Source: Phytophthora sp. 'mugwort' (Eukaryota; Oomycota; Peronosporomycetes; Peronosporales; Peronosporaceae). Taken from it: a stretch of DNA of 64,000 nt. Each line of letters opens with the position of its first letter. Position 1 is the first letter of the stretch. The position numbers and the translations under genes were made by a program. Shown here one piece after another: positions 23,277-32,260 of the stretch. Location of the stretch: NCBI GenBank assembly GCA_033558025.1, contig JAUCEF010000017.1:310001-374000 (forward strand), written 5' to 3'. The notes below the pieces were generated by a model. The model saw nothing but the letters and a program-made list of their open reading frames with translations. It ran no database searches and had not been told where the DNA came from.

Positions 23277-24043
23277 ACACTCCGCGACAGATTAGATCAC
23301 CCACCTCAGCTATATTAACTTTAAGTATAATGTAACCTAATGAATGTAGCAAGTATTCACAATTGCTTCAATTTCTAATGACGGATAATCTCGTCCGGCA
23401 CGACGGGCCTTCGTATGGATAGCAGCGACGGTCCAACAAGCTTGTTAACCCCAGATATACTTTATAACCACTAGACTTCATGTCACTACCACAATTGCTA
23501 CCATGGGGACTCGCAATGTGAGTCACACTTACCTGGATAAAAATCCACTCATATTGATACTATATTCCATACAACAATGCCGAATTAGCAACACCTTCAG
23601 GGCGAGCTGTGCTAGTCCTCGGTCGTTATTGTCGGCTGTATATAACACCTGGAATACGATTCCTATGAATTGTAGGGACTAGAAAGAGGCACGCGGTGCA
23701 GTTTGAGGAGGCTATCAGCGCCTCAGGGCAGCATTAGGGTGAGCACCACCACCAAGCACATATATCTGTCGTACTTGTGTGAATACTTGCTACATTCATT
23801 AGATTGCATTATACTTAAAGTTAATATAGCTGAGGTGGGTGATCTAATCTGTCGCGGTGCTAAAACCGCACGCTTGTATAGGAGGGGCCCTCCCATGTAC
23901 GTCGCAATCGTGCTCGTTAGCACGTATAGCCGGTTCTGGGCAATAGCACGAACAGCATATCTAAACAGCAGATTCTAGCTATAAAAATTAACTGAGTTAC
24001 AGCCACCAACGGGGGGGGGGGATCTAATCTGTCGCGAAGTGTA
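23277..24043 (+). mobile_element. Foldback MITE, shorter copy
   Basis: About 740 bp match 30118-30860 almost base for base, including the two small ORFs at 23703 and 23723, which recur at 30542 and 30562. The left end is CTCCGCGACAGATTAGATCA and the right end is its inverted form near 24021-24036. The left outer arm of about 181 bp present in the longer copy is missing. A run of 11 G at 24011-24021 replaces the GTGGGTGGGTG sequence of the other copy. There is no credible gene inside; the small ORFs are arm sequence. Confidence 0.8.
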
Positions 24044-24474
24044 TAGGCGGAAGAAGTCGGTAAACCCACCGTCGCGTACGCGGCGGGGCTCGGCTAGTTA
24101 TTGGTCAACGACAGATTTCCTGCTTAGTAAAGCAGTGCTCTCGCAAAAACAAGACGGGTTAATCGACCCACAGGAACTGAAGTCACCTAAAGGTTGTCAA
24201 GGCTTCCACAACAGCACACAATTTTACTTCCACTGCGGGTCCCGTCCAGCAGACGATTGATCAAGCTGGGCGATCCTGATCACTGGAGGCAACACCGGCG
24301 TCAAGAACACGTGTCCCCTCCCTACCAGCCTCGTAGGCAAAGCGAAAGCTCGTGCGTTCCGCAGAGCAGAATACTGTATACCGGTCTACACTTGCCGTTA
24401 CACATGGTACGCTAAACTGTTCACAAGCTAGAACGTGGATGAAAGAGCCGATCCTTAACGACCTCGTTCGTGCT
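24044..24474. other. 3' flank of the unknown gene; no gene recognised
   Basis: The stretch lies between the MITE and the stop codon of the minus-strand gene ending at 24475. It probably contains that gene's 3' untranslated region and terminator. No protein family is recognisable. Confidence 0.4.
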
Positions 24475-25252
24475 CTAGCTGTTTCCATCAGCCGTCTCCA
24501 GTAGCCCGTTGCTCATAAGCTTGTTGTGCCGAGCCTCTAAGATCCCTTCTAACTGCACCAACGCCTCGTACGAGTGAGACCGAACCAGCTCCGTCATACC
24601 GGCTCCATCACTACCGGTCGAGGCAAGTTGGAACCGCGCAACGTTAGAAGCTGGAGCAATCCGCCCCGTCAGCCCTCTATTGCGTGGCCTTCCCACCTCT
24701 TCTACCCCATCGTCGTCTTCTTCCGACACAGCATAGCCCGCCCTCACCCGAACCGGCGCATCCTCGCCACTCACCAGCAGCTCCTGCTTCCTCTATGACA
24801 CCGAAACAAAGGCAGCAGAGTCAGCCACTACCCACCACTACAATATACGCTGCAGCCGTTCTCACGTCCTCCAGCACGCGAATGAGAAAGTTAACCGTCT
24901 CGACCGTCATTGCTTGCACTTCACCGAAGGCTCCGAGGCGGATTCCCGAGTCTGCACGCAGACCCCGCACGTCTGTAAGCTCGGCGTCTTTGTGTGTGGC
25001 TTGCGTCGTACGCGGCAGCACCCTCACAGGCGTCTGTAGCGGGGTCACAGCCGCGTCCCGTTGGACGACAGCGAATGACGAACTGACCCTCAGAGCCGCG
25101 TGCAGGTTGCTGGGGCGCGACCGAACGCGAGCGGTGCTAGGCGATGCCCAAATGGCCGTCTCAGATGCCCCGCCGCTACGGCTCGACTGCTCTCGCACGG
25201 ATGACGGTTCCGCCTCCATCCTGACGGCAGAGAACAGCGCCACTTTAGACAT
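24475..25252 (-). CDS. Hypothetical protein, two exons
   Basis: I do not recognise the family. Exon 1 is 25252-24849 and exon 2 is 24790-24475, separated by a 58-bp intron with a GTATAT donor and a CATAGAG acceptor. The 404-nt and 316-nt exons join in phase to 240 codons (239 residues). The start at 25252 (MSKVALFSAV) was chosen over an upstream ATG at 25315 because the extra residues are of low complexity. The protein is Ser/Ala/Arg-rich at first. It has a helical stretch AMTVETVNFLIRVLEDVRTA near residue 120, then an acidic patch (SEEDDDGVEE) and a C-terminal helix (ALVQLEGILEARHNKLM). Without splicing it would be 143 residues from this start. It is divergent from the PPR gene, with about 370 bp between starts. 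Confidence 0.6.
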
Positions 25253-25624
25253 ATTAGAAGTATAATGTACACCGGAGGGTGGAGGACGCACCGTCTGTGG
25301 AGCTCGCGCTTCCACGCAGGCGCCGGGGATCTCATTATTGCCTCAAAAATGGCTACACTAGTATTCGGACTTAAGCGAGATATTGCACGTGTGTATCGCA
25401 CACCACATATCTCGAGGAGCTCAGCCACTCAACGCCAGCGTCAGTCTCATCGTCGCGAGCAAGCAAGCTTTCTCAGCCTCTCGTGGAGCTCATTCCCTTC
25501 GCGTCCGCGCACTGCAGCTTCTAGTCGCGCCCACAATTATCGCTGGCAGCCTCGGATAGGGCATCCTCTTGTGCATTAAAACCACTCTTCTTCGCTGTGG
25601 GCCTGTCAAACTAGCGCAATCAGG
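25253..25624. promoter_or_regulatory. Shared divergent promoter region
   Basis: The region separates the start codons of the minus-strand unknown gene and the plus-strand PPR gene. GCTCATTCCC at 25488-25497 resembles the oomycete initiator (TCATTYC-type) core and would place transcription about 130 bp upstream of the PPR start. This is a motif match only. Confidence 0.4.
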
Positions 25625-28600
25625 ATGTTACGTGCTCGCCGCCTCGTGACGCTCTGGCAGCGTGCGCAACCCACCACGGATGCAAGTTTGCAACGTCTCA
25701 GCATGCGTCTCGCGCATGTGGACATTGCGCCCAGCTCCATTCTCTCGCAGCGTCGCTGGATGTCCTCCGAGGGCATGAACAACGTCCCAGTCGAGACAGA
25801 CGAGGGTATGGCCAAGGTGCTAGCCGAGCTCGACACTTTCCGAGAGACCGGCAAGTGGCGCGAGGCACTCAAGCTTCTGGACCGCGTGGACAAGGATGAA
25901 GCACTGCCGGCGCTGGACCCCGCCATGTACGAGCGCGCAATCGCCGCTTGCGCGCGCATGGGCAAGGTGGAGGTACTACCAGGTCTGCTGAACAACATGC
26001 TGGTGGACGACCTCACGCCCACCAGCGCCACCATGGACTTTATCATCCAGGCATATCTAGCCAAGGAGCACTGGGGACTCATCGCGCAGCTAGCCAGGGA
26101 TGCCACCGCCATGGGCGTGCAGCTGTCGCCTGCCGCCTTCCACGCTATCATGGAGGCCTGCGGACAGATCATGGACGCCGATAGCGCCATAAGCATCATG
26201 AAGCAGCTTAGTGAGACCGGCATGAATCTCACCACGGACCATTACGCCGCAGCTATTCGCGCAGCCGGCATGGGACGACGACCCGACACGGCCATGGCGC
26301 TGTTCGTGCAGATGGAGGAGCAGGACGGAATCCAGGGCGACAGTGAGACATTCAGCCAGCTCATCCGCTCCCAAATGCTGAATGGAGAGCTGGAACAGGC
26401 GTTGCAGAGCTTCGCGGCTGTTGCGCAGCGCGGACTAAATCTCGACGAACCCGTCTACACGTCAACGATTGACTCCCTTGTGTCGAACGGCAAACACTGG
26501 CAGGCCACGCGGTTGTTTGAGCAGATGCTTGAAGGCGGTGAGAAGCACCCTAGCGTCTTCTGTCTGGGCCGCGCGATGCTTGCCTACGCTGGTGCCAACC
26601 GTAGCCAACACGCCTGGGCTTGCTGGAAAAAGATCGTCGAGATCAACGAGCCCAATCCCGCCCCCATGAAGTATAACAAAATGCTTCAGGGACTGACGCA
26701 TGCCAAGGACACGCAACTTGCAGTGGAGGTGTTCAACCACATCCAGAAGCTCTTTGATCCGTCAAAGATCCACCAGGGAGCCTACACGACGGCTATTCGA
26801 GCGTATGGACGAGTTGGTAACACGCAAAAGGCGGTCGATCTCTTTGACGAGTACGTCGAGAGCTGCAAGGACGCTCGCGGAGTATCGCGCTACGTTGGCA
26901 TCTACTTGGCTCTGTTCAATGCGCTATCACGGGATACTGTACGTGATCCGGCACTTAACACTCGTGATGCTAAACGCGCATGGACTATTATGTCTGCTAA
27001 CGTGCCAGTCGTGCTCCCGCCTGCTTATGCTAGTCTTGCTGGTGTGTTTGCTAGTACTGGCGAGATGGAGACGCTTAGAGAACTTATTGAGCATGCCGAG
27101 CAGAGTTGGGGCGTCACGGCTGAGTCGATACAGCAGGGAGAAGTTGATGAGGATGGCGACGAATTGGAAGCAGTTGCAGTCTTTGACGACGATGATGTCG
27201 AATTCAGCAGTAGTAATGACGTGCTTCTGTTCAACGGTGTGATCAGCGGTTTGTGCAAGGCGCGTGACGACCAAACCGCCAATATTGAGGTGTATTTGGA
27301 AACGATGCTTTCGCGGGGACTACCGATCACTGACTCCATCGTGCGTGCAACGACGGATGCTTGCGTCCGCTTCGAGAACTGGGATTTGATTGACAAGTTG
27401 TTGGAGATGCTGGATGTGGACGCTTTGAAAAGCGCCGAAATCTGCACAGGAGACACGGTATCCAAGCTCCTTGAAGCTGGCAAGTGGGGTCTGGGGCGGA
27501 AATGGCTATCGTTTTGCCATCGTCATGGTCTCCATCCTCCTATTCGCCGTAAAATTGAGTTATTGCGGGAGATGTGCGAAAACGGGAGCACGGAGTGGCA
27601 AATTGCGTACTCGTTGGGCACGGAGACCATGGCGTTCAGGCGCGTGATGCAACGCAATGTGGATAGCGTCGCTGATGCGGCTGAAGTGTGCAAGAATGCT
27701 GATCGCTTGGATATGGCTTTGAAGCTTTATGATTGTGTTGCAAGTCATCCGTCGCTGCGACACTTTCGCAATCATCGCCATCAAGTGCAAAAGGGTCGAG
27801 ATGCCATGCAGCCCCTGAAATTTAATGTGGAGCCTGTTGTGGTCTCGCTGGGGTTGTACAAGACTGCAATTCATGCGCTGTTGAGTCAGCGTAAGCGCAA
27901 TGAGACGGAGGAGAATTATAACTGGCGGATGACAAAGGTGGAGCGAATCTGCAGGCAAATGCTGGAGGAGCATGGAAAGAACCTGGATGGTGAGGCTCTT
28001 TCCATGGCTATTTCAATCAAGGCCACTGTAGGCGACAACGATGATGTTGGAGCGCTGTACGAGTCAATGCGCGCTATGGGCCTTGAGCCCAACTCGTACG
28101 CGCGAAACGCGGCTATTATCGCTTTCTCTCGGCAACATCGCACAGACCAGGTGCTTGCTATTCGCGATGAGCTCATGTCCAGTCTCGATGAGAATGGTGA
28201 GATCATGAAGGTCGAGTCGAATGTGGCCAGGTCCTTGCTGTTGTCTCTTGCACTTGCACACGAAATCGATGCTCTTCGCGATGCTGTGAAGAACTTACCT
28301 GGCTGCACTATAAAGATGGCGTTGGATGTGCTCATGAATTTGAACCGGGCTACGGATGCTGTCGAGCTTTTTAGCGAAGGCGTGTCTTCAGATGTATTTG
28401 AAGCACTCTTTGTCCGGCTCTGTCGGTCGTCCAAGCCTGTTCTTGCTGCGACGCTCCTGCTTAAGAACGCTCGTCTGCATGGGTTGGCCAATGTGCATCC
28501 CAACCGTGTGATCCGCGTGACCAACGATCTTATTGAGAAAGGAAACCTCATTGAAGCAGAGAAGCTGCTGCAGTTGTATCTGGATGGTACCAACGGTATA

Positions 28601-29488
28601 TCCCTGAAGCAAACGCCGCCATATTTCCAGCAGCACATGATGGAGATGCTGCTGTTCATTTACGGTGAATTTGGCCACTTTGATGCTATGCGTTCCGTTT
28701 TCGAGAAGGAGCTGATGGGATTCCCGCTGGAGATTGCTCACTATGAGGTGGCAATGGAGTACTGCGCCGAGTCTCGTGACGAGCTTGCTGGTGCTGTCGC
28801 AAGTCTAAAGCTGTTCGAGATGCTCCGGACAAAGGGATTCATCCGACCTAGCGGCTACACATATTTGCTGACGCTGCAGAGCTGCTTGCGTCTCGAGCGT
28901 CTTGAGCCTTCGAACGCTTCCGCCGCTAAATCAACGGGTCAAGTCATCCTGGACGATGTGGAGGAGCACGGATTCCAGATGGCGGTTTCTTGTGAGCTGG
29001 CGAAGCAGGTTGCATCTGCGATTAAGCGAGTGCAGGTAAAGAACCAGAGGGTGATTCGCCGCATCACTAAGGAGGGAGATTCGTCTGATTCTGGTGTCAT
29101 GAATCCGGAGGAGCTTGCGCGCATTGCGCTCTTCTGTCACCGTCATGGAATGCCAATGTCGATGAAGCTGGTTAGTAACTTGCTGAAGCTGCACCAGCAC
29201 CTGCCGAACATGATCGCGAACGAGTTGGCCTTCGTCAAGCGTTCGCTTGAGGAGGGCCTGGGTGTTGTAGCTGCGCCGGGTTCGCGGGTCAGCAGCATCC
29301 CGTCGACGCGTCAAGTCAAGACCAAGAAGGCTGCCACCCCCAAGGCGAAACGCGCTACTACTACTTATTTTGCGCTGAAGAATGATCGGAAACGTCCCCG
29401 CAGCAAGAGCTACGAGGCTGCGATGCGCGTCGCGACCGACGCTCGGTGGGGCGCTGTCCTCGAGCCGATCGCGACTGACAAGAAGTAG
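25625..29488 (+). CDS. Large pentatricopeptide-repeat (PPR) protein, probably mitochondrial
   Basis: This is one uninterrupted frame of 1287 residues. The first 50 residues are rich in Arg, Ser and Leu with almost no acidic residues (MLRARRLVTLWQRAQ, SQRRWMSSEG), as in a mitochondrial presequence. From about residue 60 to 1180 the sequence is made of paired helices of about 35 residues typical of PPR proteins. Examples are PAMYERAIAACARMGKVEVL, then HYAAAIRAAGMGRRPDTAMA, VYTSTIDSLVSNGKHWQATR and FNGVISGLCKARDDQ. An acidic insert (DEDGDELEAVAVFDDDDVEF) near 510 splits the repeats. The C-terminal 60 residues are basic (KTKKAATPKAKRATTT). PPR proteins bind organelle RNA for processing, stability or translation; the target here is unknown. 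Length, composition and frame integrity support a working gene. Confidence 0.95.
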   Translation: MLRARRLVTLWQRAQPTTDASLQRLSMRLAHVDIAPSSILSQRRWMSSEGMNNVPVETDEGMAKVLAELDTFRETGKWREALKLLDRVDKDEALPALDPAMYERAIAACARMGKVEVLPGLLNNMLVDDLTPTSATMDFIIQAYLAKEHWGLIAQLARDATAMGVQLSPAAFHAIMEACGQIMDADSAISIMKQLSETGMNLTTDHYAAAIRAAGMGRRPDTAMALFVQMEEQDGIQGDSETFSQLIRSQMLNGELEQALQSFAAVAQRGLNLDEPVYTSTIDSLVSNGKHWQATRLFEQMLEGGEKHPSVFCLGRAMLAYAGANRSQHAWACWKKIVEINEPNPAPMKYNKMLQGLTHAKDTQLAVEVFNHIQKLFDPSKIHQGAYTTAIRAYGRVGNTQKAVDLFDEYVESCKDARGVSRYVGIYLALFNALSRDTVRDPALNTRDAKRAWTIMSANVPVVLPPAYASLAGVFASTGEMETLRELIEHAEQSWGVTAESIQQGEVDEDGDELEAVAVFDDDDVEFSSSNDVLLFNGVISGLCKARDDQTANIEVYLETMLSRGLPITDSIVRATTDACVRFENWDLIDKLLEMLDVDALKSAEICTGDTVSKLLEAGKWGLGRKWLSFCHRHGLHPPIRRKIELLREMCENGSTEWQIAYSLGTETMAFRRVMQRNVDSVADAAEVCKNADRLDMALKLYDCVASHPSLRHFRNHRHQVQKGRDAMQPLKFNVEPVVVSLGLYKTAIHALLSQRKRNETEENYNWRMTKVERICRQMLEEHGKNLDGEALSMAISIKATVGDNDDVGALYESMRAMGLEPNSYARNAAIIAFSRQHRTDQVLAIRDELMSSLDENGEIMKVESNVARSLLLSLALAHEIDALRDAVKNLPGCTIKMALDVLMNLNRATDAVELFSEGVSSDVFEALFVRLCRSSKPVLAATLLLKNARLHGLANVHPNRVIRVTNDLIEKGNLIEAEKLLQLYLDGTNGISLKQTPPYFQQHMMEMLLFIYGEFGHFDAMRSVFEKELMGFPLEIAHYEVAMEYCAESRDELAGAVASLKLFEMLRTKGFIRPSGYTYLLTLQSCLRLERLEPSNASAAKSTGQVILDDVEEHGFQMAVSCELAKQVASAIKRVQVKNQRVIRRITKEGDSSDSGVMNPEELARIALFCHRHGMPMSMKLVSNLLKLHQHLPNMIANELAFVKRSLEEGLGVVAAPGSRVSSIPSTRQVKTKKAATPKAKRATTTYFALKNDRKRPRSKSYEAAMRVATDARWGAVLEPIATDKK

Positions 29489-29937
29489 CGTATTACAGAG
29501 TAACGCCCAGACAGGCACTGCTTATATGTATTTACACACCTAGACAGCTAGAATGCCGTAGCGGCCAGCAATATACCATTCGTTTCCGTTCTCCATTGCG
29601 GTTCACTTAGCTTCTTTGGCTAAATTTCGACTAGATACCCAGCCCACGGAGAGAATTTCAACTTACCCATTTTACAATGAGTGTGTCACCCACGCTAGCG
29701 AAACGAGTATGCCTGCGGTTTGAAGCACGCGGGCACAAACCCAGGACCAACCACTGTTCAACCGTTAAGCGAAGGTACAGCCGTAGCGGGCTGGGGATTC
29801 TGCCACCAGCGAGACCAGCGAGCCGCCAGGGTTATTAGGACTACGCGGAGCGCATTTGGGCATTACAGTATATAGTGTTAAAAAAGAAGGATTTGCAGAG
29901 GGATAGGGTTAGAGTGAAAGGCGTTGATAATATAGAC
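29489..29937. other. Intergenic flank of the PPR gene
   Basis: It contains the PPR 3' region. No gene is recognisable. It ends where the foldback MITE begins. Confidence 0.5.
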
Positions 29938-30883
29938 CCTCCGCGACAGATTAGATCACCCCCCACGTTGGTGGCTGTAACTCAGTTAATTTTTATAGCT
30001 AGAATCTGCTGTTTAGATATGCTGTTCGTGCTATTGCCCAGAACCGGCTATACGTGCTAACGAGCACGATTGCGACGTACATGGGAGGGCCCCTCCTATA
30101 CAAGCGTGCGGTTTTAGCACCGCGACAGATTAGATCACCCACCTCAGCTATATTTAACTTTAAGTATAATGTAACCTAATGAATGTAGCAAGTATTCACA
30201 ATTGCTTCAATTTCTAATGACGGATAATCTCGTCCGGCACGACGGGCCTTCGTATGGATAGCAGCGACGGTCCAACAAGCTTGTTAACCCCAGATATACT
30301 TTATAACCACTAGACTTCATGTCACTACCACAATTGCTACCATGGGGACTCGCAATGTGAGTCACACTTACCTGGATAAAAATCCACTCATATTGATACT
30401 ATATTCCATACAACAATGCCGAATTAGCAACACCTTCAGGGCGAGCTGTGCTAGTCCTCGGTCGTTATTGTCGGCTGTATATAACACCTGGAATACGATT
30501 CCTATGAATTGTAGGGACTAGAAAGAGGCACGCGGTGCAGTTTGAGGAGGCTATCAGCGCCTCAGGGCAGCATTAGGGTGAGCACCACCACCAAGCACAT
30601 ATATCTGTCGTACTTGTGTGAATACTTGCTACATTCATTAGATTGCATTATACTTAAAGTTAATATAGCTGAGGTGGGTGATCTAATCTGTCGCGGTGCT
30701 AAAACCGCACGCTTGTATAGGAGGGGCCCTCCCATGTACGTCGCAATCGTGCTCGTTAGCACGTATAGCCGGTTCTGGGCAATAGCACGAACAGCATATC
30801 TAAACAGCAGATTCTAGCTATAAAAATTAACTGAGTTACAGCCACCGACGTGGGTGGGTGATCCGATCTGTCGCGGAGTGTAG
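29938..30883. mobile_element. Foldback MITE, long copy with doubled terminal motif
   Basis: The element is one long inverted repeat. Outer arms 29938-30118 and 30698-30883 are reverse complements. Directly inside them, 30118-30200 and about 30615-30697 are inverted to each other as well. Each arm carries the terminal motif CCGCGACAGATTAGATCACC twice, in the same orientation: once at the outer end and once about 181 bp further in. This can be read as one MITE inserted into the centre of another, or as a modular foldback element. The loop is about 420 bp with no gene. A nearly identical copy lacking the left outer arm lies at 23277-24043. Confidence 0.82.
30118..30697. repeat. Inner inverted-repeat unit of the foldback MITE
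   Basis: Both ends read CACCGCGACAGATTAGATCA inward and are followed by about 60 further paired bases (CTCAGCTATATT, CTTTAAGTATAATG). It could be an independent TIR element nested in the centre of the outer palindrome, because the sequences directly outside (GGTTTTAGCAC and GTGCTAAAACC) would otherwise meet as a gapless palindrome. Confidence 0.65.
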
Positions 30884-31805
30884 TAGGGGGTAAGTGTGGG
30901 GCCCGAAGGTGCTTGTGTATTGGAGTCGGGAAAATAAGAAGTGAGGACTTAGAAGTCCTGAGCGGAAAGTGGAGAGTTGTCTCCACCAACCACTCCAAAT
31001 AATAATGTATGCTATACTGTCACTATCGTGTCTACGTCTGTTAGCACATGTGTCGATGCATAAAATGTACTTTCGAAATGTATACAGACACCCCCTCTTT
31101 CGCCGTTTTATGCGTGGTCGGAGGGTCGGATATTTTATGGTATGGTTGTAATATTATCGAAGCGCTCGTTGCGGTACAGATCTTCATCTGGTGCTGGAGT
31201 GTCACACCTTGTCTGATGACGCCCAAAGCATTCGATAAGTTCACGAGCTCCGCCTCCATGATCTCACTCTCCGGCTTGACGACCTTGTACTTCTGCTCCA
31301 ATCCGCAAGACAGCTATCTTCGAGGCGTTATTGCAATTTTCAAGACGACGCTATACTAAACCCACTGGGATTAATGAGACGTATCAGGTAGGCATATAAA
31401 AGGACATAAATAAAAAAACGACGAAATTACTTTCCGTCTGGGTCAATGGGTGATTCAAAAACACTACAGGTATAGATGATTTAAAAAAAGTACTTTCAAA
31501 TACTGTTTATTGTGTACAGTTGCTTATACGTTTAGAGCAATCAGACCTCAAAAGCTACCAAGAGCTGTGTTTTGTTCTCTGAAATTTATTTCAGAGTTTA
31601 GAAGCGATCGCAGTCATGTATGACTTATCGACTATTGAATCCCTAGCTAATCCGATATCAAGTTTGAATTTGATCGTTAGTAAAAAAATCTGGTAGAACC
31701 CTAGTTTCAACAACAAAATACTTGGCGAGCAGTAATTTTTCAATGCCTTCGAACTGGAGGCACTCGCTAGGCTACTAAAGCCTCATTCCGGATTTTCTTC
31801 GGCTG
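30884..31805. other. AT-rich stretch with one short coding trace
   Basis: No complete gene is present. On the minus strand at about 31301-31100 an open frame reads EQKYKVVKPESEIMEAELVN and continues for about 60 residues with helix-like composition. Its origin is unknown. The remainder (31,360-31,790) is AT-rich with several A and T runs. Confidence 0.35.
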
Positions 31806-31973
31806 ATGCACCCGATGCGAGCATTCTACGTCTTTGCTGTTGTCACGACCTCTCTCCTCGCTGCCTTTGCCGCAGCAAGCCCAATCGGACAAGGTCCAGA
31901 CAGCAGCCTTTACCCCCCCCCCCCCCCCTCAGCGCGAGACGCTGTATTAGACACGTTTCTGCAAAAAACTTAA
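31806..31973 (+). pseudogene. N-terminal fragment of a secreted protein, broken at a C16 run
   Basis: The frame starts MHPMRAFYVFAVVTTSLLAA and continues FAAASP, a textbook signal peptide: two-residue basic start region, hydrophobic core, small residues before a likely cut after Ala. After about 36 residues it meets 16 consecutive C bases (31913-31928), reads five prolines and stops after 14 further residues. Many oomycete effectors (RXLR and others) begin with this kind of signal. No RXLR or EER motif is present, so the class cannot be stated. The body of the protein is missing, or has been shifted out of frame by the homopolymer. Confidence 0.5.
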
Positions 31974-32260
31974 GCTGTAATAGACACGTTAATGATTTTT
32001 GCTTGCTATTTGTGTGGAGCTATACAAAGTTGAAGTCAAGCAGGGTTAGGGGTGATAGTGAACGGTGCCGCTCTTGCTCATCGTGAATCCAGAGACGGGC
32101 AAACATCATGATTTTCGTATTTGCACAAAATAAGCTATCAGGGTGACTGGTGTGGCCCACACGATTACTATAGAGAATCGGAGGTGTGTTTTGCCGCCAC
32201 TTATTTTTCTCTCAATTCAGAATCTTCCCGCTGGAGCGCTGCCCCCTTCCCGCAGCGGAA

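Noticed and set aside
23703..23978. ORF perfectly conserved at 30542-30817, suggesting a real duplicated gene
   Set aside because: The identity covers the whole MITE including non-coding parts, and the ORF spans a TIR arm. Identity reflects recent repeat copies.
23277..30883. The two MITE copies as long terminal repeats of one element enclosing the PPR gene
   Set aside because: The copies are inverted-repeat elements themselves, differ in extent, and the enclosed DNA has no retroelement genes.
31806..31973. Named RXLR effector
   Set aside because: Only a signal peptide is present; neither an RXLR nor an EER motif can be found.
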